64,000 bases of DNA, taken from assembly GCA_011389745.1 (NCBI GenBank), contig JAABTQ010000012.1, forward strand, positions 35,462-99,461. Direction: 5' to 3'. The notes beneath the pieces were generated by a model. The model saw nothing but the letters and a program-made list of their open reading frames with translations. It searched no databases and was not told where the DNA came from. The position numbers and the translations under genes are program-made. Shown here piece by piece: positions 35,421 to 44,199 of this stretch (the first letter of the stretch is position 1; each line of letters starts with the position of its first letter). This stretch comes from Desulfobacteraceae bacterium. Lineage in GTDB: Bacteria; Desulfobacterota; Desulfobacteria; Desulfobacterales; SKZT01.

Positions 35421-36781
35421 AACCAAGTCAAAAAAATGGCTTTAAGAATATTTTGAAAACTGTGTTGGTAGTGGATGATGATCTGCATATTCTTGAAGTG
35501 ATCGAAGCTCGATTGATTGCCTCTGATTTTTCGGTCATCAAAGCAAGCAATGCTGAAAAAGCGTTGAAAGAGCTGAAATGCCATGAATTTGACCTGATGA
35601 TCTGCGATGTCAAGTTACCTGATCTGAATGGTTTTCAACTGTTTAAAAAAGTCAGAGCCATGCATGAGGGACTTCCCGTAATATTTCTAACGGCTTTTGG
35701 AAGCATACCGGATGCTGTGCGTGCCATGAAAGCCGGCGCGGTGGAATACCTGACCAAACCCTTTGATGGGCGTGAATTGGTTCATAAAATTAACGAGACA
35801 CTTAAACGGGCAAAGACTTTTCATCCAAAGCCCGCAACACTATCGCAGACCCCATATTTTGGTAAAAGCCCCGCAATGAAAGAACTTCACGAGATGGTTC
35901 AACGTGTTGCCGCCATTGACGTTAATGTGTTGATACTTGGAGAAAGTGGTGTCGGCAAGGAAGTCATCGCCCATATGCTCCATGATCTCAGCAGTCGCTG
36001 TGAAAAGTCTTTTATTACTGTAGATTGTGGTTCAACCCCGGCGGGTTTACTCGAGAGTGAGCTGTTCGGACATGTCAAAGGATCTTTTACGCACGCCATT
36101 CGCGATAAGAAAGGTCTGATTGAGATGGCTGATAAGGGAACACTCTTTCTGGATGAAATAGGCAATGTATCCTCTGAAATGCAAATGCGCCTTTTACGAT
36201 TTTTAGAAGATCACAAAATCCGCCGCATCGGAGATGTTCATGAAATTTCGGTGGACTGCAGAGTTGTTGCGGCTACCAATACAAACCTTCTGGAAGATAT
36301 CCGGTCCGGTGAATTCAGGGAAGATCTCTATTATCGTCTCAGGGTTGTAACCTTAAATATTCCTCCTTTAAGGGAGAGGCCGGAGGATATCCCCGGATTT
36401 GTTAAATATTTTGTGGAAACTTTTTGTTCAAGCAAAGGAATACCGCTTGTCGAAATCCTTCCGGATACCGTCAGAACAATTTGCGATTACCCGTGGCCGG
36501 GCAATGTCAGAGAACTCAGAAATACGCTGGAAGCAGCAGTTGCCCTGTGCCCGGATGGCGTGTTGCGTCCAAAAGACATCCGATTGCCATCAGCTTCTGA
36601 AATGGATTCTGATGAAGAACTTTCTGAAAGTCCTTTTTCTCTTGAAGAAAGTGAACGACAGACCATAATCCGCGCATTAAAAGAGACCGGAGGAGTGCAA
36701 AAGTCGGCTGCCGAGCTTTTGGGAATCAGCCGCCGGGCTATTCATTACAAAATTAAAAAATATGGAATCAAACTGTCTTAA
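35417..36781 (+). CDS. Sigma54-dependent response regulator (NrfR/GlrR-like)
   Basis: 454 residues from TTG 35417, which overlaps the upstream stop as TTGA. The receiver domain (Asp in DLMICDVKLPD, TAFGS, TKPF) is followed by an AAA+ domain with Walker A GESGVGKE, Walker B GTLFLDEIG and the arginine-finger region, then a Fis-type HTH (KSAAELLGISRRAIHYKI). The sigma54-contact loop reads GSFTHA at residues 222-227 instead of GAFTGA. It probably controls nrfHA, whose first gene begins 17 bp downstream, and possibly other sigma54 promoters such as the EPS one at 48847. Confidence 0.93.
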   Translation: MKPSQKNGFKNILKTVLVVDDDLHILEVIEARLIASDFSVIKASNAEKALKELKCHEFDLMICDVKLPDLNGFQLFKKVRAMHEGLPVIFLTAFGSIPDAVRAMKAGAVEYLTKPFDGRELVHKINETLKRAKTFHPKPATLSQTPYFGKSPAMKELHEMVQRVAAIDVNVLILGESGVGKEVIAHMLHDLSSRCEKSFITVDCGSTPAGLLESELFGHVKGSFTHAIRDKKGLIEMADKGTLFLDEIGNVSSEMQMRLLRFLEDHKIRRIGDVHEISVDCRVVAATNTNLLEDIRSGEFREDLYYRLRVVTLNIPPLRERPEDIPGFVKYFVETFCSSKGIPLVEILPDTVRTICDYPWPGNVRELRNTLEAAVALCPDGVLRPKDIRLPSASEMDSDEELSESPFSLEESERQTIIRALKETGGVQKSAAELLGISRRAIHYKIKKYGIKLS

Positions 36782-36798
36782 ACATGAGGTGCAAAGCG

Positions 36799-37260
36799 AT
36801 GAACCTTATCAAGAAGTTGAATTGGAAAATTGTCACCCTGATAGTTATCGCGGCCGGAGCTTTCGGGATATTTCTGTCCTTTGGTCCCCCGCAGCTTATT
36901 GCCAGGACAGAAACTCCAATTTTCTGTTCCTCATGCCATGTGATGCAGTCGCAGTTCGACGCCTGGTTTCATGTCGGGGCTCATCGAACGATTCGTTGTG
37001 TCGATTGCCACCTGCCCCATGAAAATATACCTGTCTACTATTTCTGGAAAAGCATTGACGGGGCCAAAGATGCGATAGTTTTTTATTCCGGCAGAACTCC
37101 TGAACAAATAACCATTTCAGATCGAGGGAAACATCATATCCAGGGCAACTGCTTGCGATGCCACTTCGAACGTGTGGCAATGATTGACCAGGATCGTCAT
37201 TGCTGGGATTGCCATCGGTTTCTTCAGCACAGCCAGGCCGGCATTCGCATGACAAGGTAG
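36799..37260 (+). CDS. nrfH: Cytochrome c nitrite reductase small subunit (quinol dehydrogenase)
   Basis: 153 residues from ATG 36799, with GAGGTG upstream; ATG 36784 has no ribosome site. One membrane helix near the N terminus anchors a NapC/NrfH-type domain with four CxxCH haem sites (CSSCH, CVDCH, CLRCH, CWDCH). It oxidises menaquinol and passes electrons to NrfA in the periplasm. It follows the sigma54 regulator with almost no gap, so it is likely co-transcribed with the regulatory genes. Confidence 0.95.
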   Translation: MNLIKKLNWKIVTLIVIAAGAFGIFLSFGPPQLIARTETPIFCSSCHVMQSQFDAWFHVGAHRTIRCVDCHLPHENIPVYYFWKSIDGAKDAIVFYSGRTPEQITISDRGKHHIQGNCLRCHFERVAMIDQDRHCWDCHRFLQHSQAGIRMTR

Positions 37261-37301
37261 GCCTTTCTGATCTAATTCTTACAAGCATAAGGGAGGAAAA
37301 T

Positions 37302-38762
37302 ATGACTTTCAGCGCAAGAAATATTTTGGCAGCGTGTATGGTACTAATGGTAACCTTGGCAGGCTGTCAGCAACCCCAGCCACAGCAGGTGAGAACGGTC
37401 GAAATCCCGGACGGAGAAATCGATCCTACACTTTGGGGTAAGGCTTACCCGGAGCAGTTTGAAATGTGGGAAAAAACGGCCATACCCGCAGAAACCCGGC
37501 GAAGTAAGTACAAGACCGGCTTGGACAGCAGCGTGATCGGAGTAGACAAGTTGTCTCAATTTCCTTACATGGCACTCTTATTCAACGGATGGGGGTTTGG
37601 AGTAGAATACAATTTGCCGCAAGGGCATGCCTTGATGGTCCGTGATCAACTTGAAATCGATTCTTCCCGTCTTAAGGCCGGTGGTGTTTGCCTGAGCTGC
37701 AAAACTCCTTATGCCCCGGGGCTGGAAAAGGAGATGGGTGACGATTATTACCGGAAGCCTTTCATGGAAGTTATCAATAAAATACCGGAAGAAAACCGGG
37801 AACTTGGGGTAGCTTGTATCGACTGCCATGATAACAAGGACATGAGCTTAAGGATATCCCGCGGATTTACCCTTGTAGAGGCCTTCAACTCCATGGGAGT
37901 GGACCCCTCCAAACTGACCCGCCAGGAGATGCGATCCGCGGTATGTGCTCAATGCCATGTTACCTATAATATACCCAAAGACAAGGACGGCCAGTCAATC
38001 GGTTTGTATTTCCCATGGCAGAATTCCGAATTTGGTGCCATTACCATTGAAGACATCATCGAACAAATCCGTTCTGATGACTCGATTAAAGAATGGACAC
38101 AGAGTGTTACCGGTTTTAAAATGGCTTTTATCCGCCATCCGGAATACGAGTTCTGGACTAACGACAGCCTTCACTTCAAAGCGGGTGCTTCATGCGCCGA
38201 CTGCCACATGCCCTACACTATTGCCGGGGTCTTCAAAGTTTCAGACCATCGTGTCATGAGCCCGGTCCAGGGTGAGATGAAGGCCTGTAAACAATGCCAT
38301 GCATCGAGCACGGAATGGCTGAAAGAAAGGGTTTTTACGATCCAGGATCGGACCGTCTCAATGATGATCCGATCCGGATACCAGTGTGCAACGGTTGCTA
38401 AACTTTTCGAAATGACTCATAATGCCCAAAAAGAAGGAAAGGTTATCGATCAGGAGCTTTATGACAAGGCTAAGGAGTTTTACGAGGAAGCTTTCTACCG
38501 TTCCCTTTTCATTGGCGCTGAAAACTCCATTGGGTTTCATAACCCAACCGAAGGATTGCGAATTCTGGGAGATTCTATTGCCTTTGGAAGCCGGGCCGAG
38601 GCTTACCTGCGACAAGCTCTTGCCGGTGCAGGTATTGATGTCCCCATGATTGTGGATCTCGAAATCCTCAAATATGTCGATCAGCGTGGGGAAAAAGCTA
38701 TAAGGTTCAGGCCTGAACTCGAAATCCCGGACCCTTCAGGAATCCAGGACAGGTTCTTTTAA
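37302..38762 (+). CDS. nrfA: Ammonia-forming cytochrome c nitrite reductase
   Basis: 486 residues from ATG 37302 with GGGAGGA nine bases upstream. The catalytic haem site is CLSCK (Cys130, Cys133, Lys134), followed by four CxxCH sites (CIDCH, CAQCH, CADCH, CKQCH): the five-haem NrfA pattern. It reduces nitrite to ammonium with six electrons, detoxifying nitrite or supporting respiration. The signal peptide ends VTLAGC, a lipobox with Cys22, so the mature protein may be lipid-anchored as well as held by NrfH. Haem-lyase genes are not in the window. Confidence 0.97.
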   Translation: MTFSARNILAACMVLMVTLAGCQQPQPQQVRTVEIPDGEIDPTLWGKAYPEQFEMWEKTAIPAETRRSKYKTGLDSSVIGVDKLSQFPYMALLFNGWGFGVEYNLPQGHALMVRDQLEIDSSRLKAGGVCLSCKTPYAPGLEKEMGDDYYRKPFMEVINKIPEENRELGVACIDCHDNKDMSLRISRGFTLVEAFNSMGVDPSKLTRQEMRSAVCAQCHVTYNIPKDKDGQSIGLYFPWQNSEFGAITIEDIIEQIRSDDSIKEWTQSVTGFKMAFIRHPEYEFWTNDSLHFKAGASCADCHMPYTIAGVFKVSDHRVMSPVQGEMKACKQCHASSTEWLKERVFTIQDRTVSMMIRSGYQCATVAKLFEMTHNAQKEGKVIDQELYDKAKEFYEEAFYRSLFIGAENSIGFHNPTEGLRILGDSIAFGSRAEAYLRQALAGAGIDVPMIVDLEILKYVDQRGEKAIRFRPELEIPDPSGIQDRFF

Positions 38763-38819
38763 TGAATTGGAACATATAAAATTGAGCAGTTTTATCATTT
38801 CGGGAAACCCTTCCTGCTT

Positions 38820-38938
38820 ACAAGTAACTCCTCACAAGTCCCCCTTTGAAAAAGGGGGATTTAGAGGGATTTTAAATGGCATCAGTTTGTCAAATCCCCC
38901 CGGGCCCCCTTTTTCAGAGGGGGGGAGCAGTTACTTGT
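38820..38938. repeat. MITE-like palindromic element, copy 3
   Basis: The most complete copy. Terminal inverted repeats read ACAAGTAACT at the left and AGTTACTTGT at the right. The same CCCCCTTTGAAAAAGGGGG core as at 13009 and 28735 lies inside. Confidence 0.85.
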
Positions 38939-39252
38939 CGGTTTGGGCACGGCGTAGCCGGGTGCAGCGCTTACAAGTAATATGGTTTTAAGTTTTAGGT
39001 GTTAAGTTTTAAGTTGAAGGTTAACATTTCCCTTTGGCCAAATAAACTTTTACAGGTTTTATAATTTTAGTTTGACCTTAATCCTGACTCTAAATTTAGA
39101 AAAATGCAGATAACTTAAAACGTAAAACTTAAAACTGCGTTATTTTCCTGTTTGGGCCCGGCGCAGCCTCGGCCTCATTCTTGAAATTAGAATGATAAAA
39201 ACGGATTAACTTTTCAATATTTTTTTGACGGTAATGGGCGAGAGTTCAACGA
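38939..39252. repeat. Repeat-rich gap after nrfA
   Basis: GTTTGGGCACGGCGTAGCC at about 38940 recurs in similar form (GTTTGGGCCCGGCGCAGCC) at about 39151. Between them, runs of TTAAGTTTTAAGTT and AACTTAAAAC face each other as an imperfect inverted repeat. No gene is seen. Confidence 0.55.
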
Positions 39253-39774
39253 ATGACCACTTATTTAGAGAAAGATAAACCAGAAAACCACGATCACTTG
39301 GAAAATGACAGGCAGGATTATGAAAAGCGCTATGGCGTTGACCGTCGGCAAAGGAGCATTCCTCCCCTTCGGTTTCTTGTTTTCGGCGGAAGACGAAGGA
39401 AGGTGCGGCGGGAAGAAGACATGAACGGGATCGTCATCATGGATTACTACAGTCAGTCGCTCTTTGTGGTGATTATCGGCATTTTATGCCTCAGCCTGAC
39501 AGATGCGGTCATGACACTCCATCTTATCGGACACGGTGCCAAAGAAATTAACCCGGTTATGGCCTATTTTCTTGATAAAGGCATTGTGGTTTTTATAACC
39601 GCGAAATATATCATGACAAGTGTAGCCGTCGTCATCATTTTATTGATTAAAAACACTTATCTTCCCAGAACTCGTGTTCGTTCGAAAAATCTATTCACCT
39701 TTGCCATCGTATGTTTTTCAGTGGTAATTATCTGGGAAATCCTACTGGTTTTAATGTTGATGGCGCGCACATAG
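39253..39774 (+). CDS. DUF5658-like membrane protein
   Basis: 173 residues. A charged cytoplasmic N terminus (about 60 residues, with YGVDRRQRS and GGRRRKVRREE) precedes three membrane helices. The segment LTDAVMTLHLIGHGAKEINP is the hallmark of the DUF5658 family. Function unknown. There is no strong ribosome site and it is followed 52 bp later by a very small Lys-rich gene. Confidence 0.75.
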   Translation: MTTYLEKDKPENHDHLENDRQDYEKRYGVDRRQRSIPPLRFLVFGGRRRKVRREEDMNGIVIMDYYSQSLFVVIIGILCLSLTDAVMTLHLIGHGAKEINPVMAYFLDKGIVVFITAKYIMTSVAVVIILLIKNTYLPRTRVRSKNLFTFAIVCFSVVIIWEILLVLMLMART

Positions 39775-39826
39775 TGAATTTAAAATAAATGGCGACATAA
39801 TGATTTTAAAGAAAGGAGAATCAGTC

Positions 39827-39937
39827 ATGGGTGAAAAGGGAAGTAAAGATAAAGGCAAAAAGGAACAGAAGAAAAAGCCTCTTCTTGATCCGAAGGAAAA
39901 GCGCAAATTAAAAAAAGAAAAGAAGAAAAACTCATGA
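39827..39937 (+). CDS. Very small lysine-rich protein
   Basis: 36 residues (MGEKGSKDKGKKEQKKKPLL, then DPKEKRKLKKEKKKNS), with AAAGGAG nine bases upstream of ATG 39827. Almost half the residues are Lys. It is highly basic, without a signal peptide or helix-breaking residues in its second half, and could bind nucleic acid or ribosomes. The strong ribosome site is the main evidence that it is made. Confidence 0.6.
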   Translation: MGEKGSKDKGKKEQKKKPLLDPKEKRKLKKEKKKNS

Positions 39938-39959
39938 ATGGACAGGGCATCGGGCCAGG

Positions 39960-40170
39960 TGGTTTCATCCTGGATCCACCTGGCAGTGGTGTTTCCAAAA
40001 ATTCCCCAGACGGCATCCCATCTTCCTTCACCAACAGCTCCCATGGAAATCCCCGGGCAATATCCCAAAAGGCCCCATCCCAGCCCAAAAATCAAAGCAC
40101 CGATTATGGTACTGCCCAAAAAAACAAACTGATTGACTTCACCTGCTCCATGGGTTAATAGTTTTGGCAA
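39960..40170 (-). pseudogene. Remnant of a YeeE/YedE (DUF6691)-type transport protein
   Basis: Minus-strand translation contains IIGALIFGLGWGLLGYCPG and GAVGEGRWDAVWGIFG, the central signature of YeeE/YedE-like sulfur-compound transporters. An in-frame stop (TAG) lies just upstream, and after WGIFG the frame runs into unrelated sequence overlapping the small Lys-rich gene. Only about a third of the normal domain remains. Confidence 0.6.
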
Positions 40171-40211
40171 TGAGCGAAAAATTAACTAACTTACAATAAG
40201 TGATAGTTAGA

Positions 40212-40454
40212 ATGAAAAAAGAAAATAAAACTTTTCAACTGGTTTGGGGTATTGCCTTGATACTGATGGGATTCGGCGTTTTCTACCGACTACCCCAGGT
40301 ATGGCCGGATATCGAAAAAATTGAAATTTTTTCCTCGATTTTACCTTTTATCCGCTTTTGTTTTTACGTGATGGCAATCATTTTAATCGGCGGAGGTTCC
40401 AAAAAGATCTATGAAAACCTTATCAAACCTGATGATTTCGACTCAGAAGAATAA
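40212..40454 (+). CDS. Small two-helix membrane protein
   Basis: 80 residues from ATG 40212 (a GTG 12 bp upstream is possible). Helices at about 9-25 and 50-65; the loop contains RLPQVWPDIEKIE and the acidic tail ends DDFDSEE. It resembles no family I can name. It may be co-transcribed with the small genes upstream. Confidence 0.6.
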   Translation: MKKENKTFQLVWGIALILMGFGVFYRLPQVWPDIEKIEIFSSILPFIRFCFYVMAIILIGGGSKKIYENLIKPDDFDSEE

Positions 40455-40477
40455 TATCCGGTTGAGTTTTTAATGCA

Positions 40478-42295
40478 TTAACGGTTTTCGAATTTTTCAA
40501 GCTGATCCCGGAAGTATTTTTGATTTTTTTGGGCCAGTTCCAGAGCCTTTTCACCTACTGCAATCGCCTCATCGAACATGCCGTTTACAAAGTAACTCTC
40601 TGCAAGAGTATCCAGGATATAGGGGGTTTGCTCTAATGATGCGGCTTTTTTTGCCAGAACTAAAGCTCTTTGGTAGTCTCGGAACCTTTTATTTTCACAG
40701 GTGGCATAAAGCCATGCAAGATTATTCAAAACCTGAGGATTATCAGAAACCAGATAAAGCGAGGTTTCATATGCTTTTTGCACACCCTCGTAATTTTTTC
40801 TAGTATAATATATGTCGCCCAGCACGCTGTAAAGGTTGGCATTATAGGGGTCTTTTTCAATTTCTCGAAGAATTATTTTTTCAAAAAAGCCCGAGTTTAC
40901 TCTTTTTCCGGCTTCACTGAAATTCAGTGCAAATCCCATCAATCCAATTAAAAGTAAACCTGCCAGGTAAATAACGATACTTTTTTTAATTTTTCTATCC
41001 TGTCGTTTTATCCAGGCTTGGTCCTGCTCGCATTTTTTCAGGTATTCGATTCTTTCGGCGATACTGAAATGATGCCAGTTAGGCTTATCCGCCGGTTGCC
41101 CACTGGTTACGGCAATTTTTTGAAGCGTGGTGATCAGGGGAAAAGCGCTGTTAAAAAGGCTGTAAACGTAGCAATCTGCTTGTCTTTCGAAATTTCTCAT
41201 AAAGTAGCCGAAAATAAAGCGGAAATAGACCAAAAAAATAACAATGGCCGAAAGACTGAAAAATATTGATGTTGCTGAAGCCTGGTTTAACCCGGATATA
41301 CTGATTAATTGAAATACGGGATCGGCATAGAGAATCAGATATATGATGAAATTTAAACTAGCATAGGAAATCAGCATATAACCCGTAAAAAAGATCAGAT
41401 AAAACAGTATATGATTTTTTTTTACATGCCCGATTTCATGTGCCATTACCGCATCGAGTTCTTCCGGTGAAAGAAACCTGAGCAAGCCGTCTGTAACCAG
41501 GATATATCTGAACTTTTTAATCAATCCCATGACACCTGCGGTAATCATTTTTCCACCAAATATCGGCCAATACAGGATATCGGCATATTCCAACCCGGCT
41601 CTTCGGCACAATGCTTCGATTCTTGTCCTGTTATATCCGGGTTCAAGGGGTTTGCACATCCAGAATTTTTTGATGATAGCCGGACCAAACACAGCTACCA
41701 GGAAAAGAAAAAACAGAAAATAAGTGACCTCGCCTTCCGTTGTGGAAAGAATTTGTTTGGGATACTTAAATGGCAAGGCAAATATGATATCACTGATTCC
41801 GGACAGAAATAACCATGGCAATAGCACTGGAATGGCGTACAGAATATTGGAAATGATGTAACTTTTCCTGGACACCTCACTCGTGTAGATTCGTCGATAT
41901 ACTCCATGGGCGCAGGCCCAGATGATAGACAGGTAAAATACAAAAATGGTTAAAAACAAAAGGGCTAAAAGCGTTGGGATAGTGGAAAACAATCGGATAT
42001 GCGAAAAAACGGAGGGTAGATTCAGAACATAGATATTGAAAGTAAAAAGAAGAATTGCGATCACAGATAACCGGGTCATGGCGGAGTTGAACTGGTGGTC
42101 TACCACTGCAAATCCTTGTGAAGCAATATTTTTTTTTATCTTTAAAAAGCGCAGGAGACAAAACACTGAAAATAAGCCGGTAAATACAAAAAAAAGAATG
42201 ATGGTTTCAAGCTTACCGAAATTGGGATCTTCCGGAGACTGATATGTGGAATATATAAGAAGAACGATGATAAAATAGATAAAATTAGAAAACAT
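40478..42295 (-). CDS. M48-family membrane metalloprotease with C-terminal TPR
   Basis: 605 residues with about eight membrane helices. The zinc motif HEIGHVKKNH (residues about 284-293) lies between helices, as in HtpX/Ste24-type proteases; the third ligand is probably the Glu in the downstream RNFERQADCY segment. Residues about 475-600 form TPR repeats (NANLYSVLGDIYYTRKNYEG, then ALVLAKKAASLEQTPYILDT). It is likely an inner-membrane quality-control protease. It is the last gene of the minus-strand operon maf-yggS-queH-M48, 25 bp after queH. Confidence 0.9.
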   Translation of the reverse strand: MFSNFIYFIIVLLIYSTYQSPEDPNFGKLETIILFFVFTGLFSVFCLLRFLKIKKNIASQGFAVVDHQFNSAMTRLSVIAILLFTFNIYVLNLPSVFSHIRLFSTIPTLLALLFLTIFVFYLSIIWACAHGVYRRIYTSEVSRKSYIISNILYAIPVLLPWLFLSGISDIIFALPFKYPKQILSTTEGEVTYFLFFLFLVAVFGPAIIKKFWMCKPLEPGYNRTRIEALCRRAGLEYADILYWPIFGGKMITAGVMGLIKKFRYILVTDGLLRFLSPEELDAVMAHEIGHVKKNHILFYLIFFTGYMLISYASLNFIIYLILYADPVFQLISISGLNQASATSIFFSLSAIVIFLVYFRFIFGYFMRNFERQADCYVYSLFNSAFPLITTLQKIAVTSGQPADKPNWHHFSIAERIEYLKKCEQDQAWIKRQDRKIKKSIVIYLAGLLLIGLMGFALNFSEAGKRVNSGFFEKIILREIEKDPYNANLYSVLGDIYYTRKNYEGVQKAYETSLYLVSDNPQVLNNLAWLYATCENKRFRDYQRALVLAKKAASLEQTPYILDTLAESYFVNGMFDEAIAVGEKALELAQKNQKYFRDQLEKFENR

Positions 42296-42320
42296 GGTTT
42301 TCCTGTATTTGGGGATTCAT

Positions 42321-42866
42321 TTATGTCTGAGTCAAAGATTTTCCGGCAAACCTTTCTTTTTCACTGTAAATACAACCGCAATACTGCTGACGGTACATAC
42401 CGAGCGTTTTGGATTCGACAATGCCTTCTTTCCAGCCTGTTCTGAAATCGTCATAATAAAAATCCACGCCGACCGTTTTCCCGACATCCTCTCCAATGGA
42501 CCTGATCAGATCGTGTTTTTGAAATTTGCTGTAAAGAAGAGTCGAGGTAAAATAATCGAATTTACCCCGTTTTGCCAAAAGTGCCGCTGCTTTCAGCCTC
42601 TCGTAATAGCAGTAATGGCATCTGGAGTTTTCCCTGAAAGCGGTATTTCTCAAAAACTCCTCCAGGTTGTAACCCTCCTGACTAATAATACGAAGACCGA
42701 TTTGTTCGGCATAAGAAATAAGCGTATCTTTTCGGCGTTTCATTTCAGTGTAAGGATGGATATTATGGGGATAGAAAAAACCCATGACCGAAATGTCATG
42801 GGTTTTTAATACCCTGATCGGATAAATACTGCAGGGAGCGCAGCAAATATGCAATAATATTTTCAA
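42321..42866 (-). CDS. queH: Epoxyqueuosine reductase QueH
   Basis: 181 residues. Conserved cysteines are in LLHICCAPCS, RCHYCYYERL and QYCGCIYS, the DUF208/QueH pattern. QueH carries out the last step of queuosine synthesis in tRNA, reducing epoxyqueuosine, and replaces QueG in many anaerobes. The ATG overlaps the yggS stop as ATGA. Confidence 0.92.
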   Translation of the reverse strand: MKILLHICCAPCSIYPIRVLKTHDISVMGFFYPHNIHPYTEMKRRKDTLISYAEQIGLRIISQEGYNLEEFLRNTAFRENSRCHYCYYERLKAAALLAKRGKFDYFTSTLLYSKFQKHDLIRSIGEDVGKTVGVDFYYDDFRTGWKEGIVESKTLGMYRQQYCGCIYSEKERFAGKSLTQT

Positions 42867-43564
42867 ACCCGTTCTCCGAAAATGGCGGTACCAATCCGCA
42901 CCAGTGTGGCACCTTCATGGATAGCTGCTTCAAAGTCGCCGGTCATTCCCATGGAAAGCTCATCAAGCCTGATATGGCCGGCGGATGACAGATCGGAAAG
43001 TTCTTTTTGAAGCTTATTGCGTAATTGGCGAAGTTGTTTAAAAAAAGGGCGTGCCCTTTCCGGGTCGTTAAAGTAAGGAGGCATGGTCATGAGTCCTTTT
43101 ACGGATATGTTTTCAAACTTTGAGACCGCTTTTAGCATTTCAAGGGTTTTTACGGAAGAAATACCGGATTTTTGAGGTTCACCGGCTACATTGACCTGTA
43201 TGAGAATGTCCTGGATTTTGCCGATTTTTTCCGCCTGTTTGTTAATTTCCATGGCCAGTTTGACCGAATCCACGGAATGGATCAGATCGAATAATTTTAC
43301 CACATATTTTGCCTTATTGGATTGAAGAGTGCCGATAAAATGCCATGAAACCGCGTATGCCGAGAGTTCACGGATTTTATCTCGGGCCTCCTGCACATAG
43401 CTTTCCCCGAAAATGGTGGCCCCTGCTTCGATAGCATCTTTGACTCGATGCGCCGGGACTGTCTTGGTCACCGCCACCAAGCGAACGGATTCAGCGTTTC
43501 CGTCACAATTTATGGCAGTAATTTGAATACGTTTTAAAATATTTTCGAGATTTTCTTTCAACAT
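42863..43564 (-). CDS. yggS: PLP-homeostasis protein, YggS family
   Basis: 233 residues. The family motifs VRLVAVTKTVPAHRV (PLP Lys), GESYVQEARDK, WHFIGTLQSNKAK and LSMGMTGDFEAAI are intact. YggS/PLPBP binds PLP without known catalysis and keeps PLP and amino-acid pools balanced. It overlaps both neighbours by a few bases in the operon. Confidence 0.95.
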   Translation of the reverse strand: MLKENLENILKRIQITAINCDGNAESVRLVAVTKTVPAHRVKDAIEAGATIFGESYVQEARDKIRELSAYAVSWHFIGTLQSNKAKYVVKLFDLIHSVDSVKLAMEINKQAEKIGKIQDILIQVNVAGEPQKSGISSVKTLEMLKAVSKFENISVKGLMTMPPYFNDPERARPFFKQLRQLRNKLQKELSDLSSAGHIRLDELSMGMTGDFEAAIHEGATLVRIGTAIFGERV

Positions 43565-44199
43565 GGTATATTCCCTGACACTTGCCCATGAATTCTGTTG
43601 TTTTTCTGGAATCCCAAAAGCCCTTCTTTTAACAAAAACTCGATCACCTCACAGACCGGAAGCCCTACAACATTTGTGTAAGATCCGTGGATACTCCTGA
43701 CCAAAAAGGTTCCCAGACCCTGAATCGCATAGGCTCCGGCTTTGTCAAAAGGTTCAGGTGTATGAATATACCATTGAATTTCTTCATCGCTGAGTGCTTT
43801 AAAAAGCACGTCTGTTTTTACAACCTTGGAAAAAAGCCGTTTTCTGGTCTTGCAGCATACTGCAAATCCGGTATACACTTGATGAGTCTGGCCGCTTAAA
43901 CGCGAAAGCATGTTTTTGGCATCATCTTTTGAGCGCGGCTTTCCAAGGATGGCATCGCCGATCACCACTATAGTATCGGCCCCGATGACCCAGCTATCCG
44001 GATAATTTTGGCCGACATCCACGGCTTTTGCCTCAGCCAGCTCTAACACATATTTTTCCGGGTCGTGCATGGATGTTTTGTTTTCATCCACCCGGCTGGG
44101 AACCACCAGGAAGTCGAGACCCGCTTGCTTGAGCAAATATCGGCGTCGAGGTGATTTGGAAGCCAGAATAAACAACGGCGAAATGACTGTTTTTTTCAT
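43558..44199 (-). CDS. maf: Maf-family nucleotide pyrophosphatase
   Basis: 213 residues from ATG 44199, which follows AAAGAAG; an upstream in-frame start adds 12 residues. Motifs are LASKSPRRRYLLKQAG, VIGADTIVV, LGKPRSKDDAKNMLSRLSG and the YAIQGLG segment. Maf proteins hydrolyse dTTP, UTP or modified pyrimidine nucleotides and can restrain septation. It is the first gene of the operon with yggS, queH and the M48 protease. Confidence 0.94.
   Translation of the reverse strand: MKKTVISPLFILASKSPRRRYLLKQAGLDFLVVPSRVDENKTSMHDPEKYVLELAEAKAVDVGQNYPDSWVIGADTIVVIGDAILGKPRSKDDAKNMLSRLSGQTHQVYTGFAVCCKTRKRLFSKVVKTDVLFKALSDEEIQWYIHTPEPFDKAGAYAIQGLGTFLVRSIHGSYTNVVGLPVCEVIEFLLKEGLLGFQKNNRIHGQVSGNIPC

Noticed and set aside
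39751..40170. 139-residue minus-strand protein as an intact gene
   Set aside because: Only its first 55 residues match a YeeE/YedE-type protein; the remainder is antisense to the Lys-rich gene, so it is treated as a remnant.
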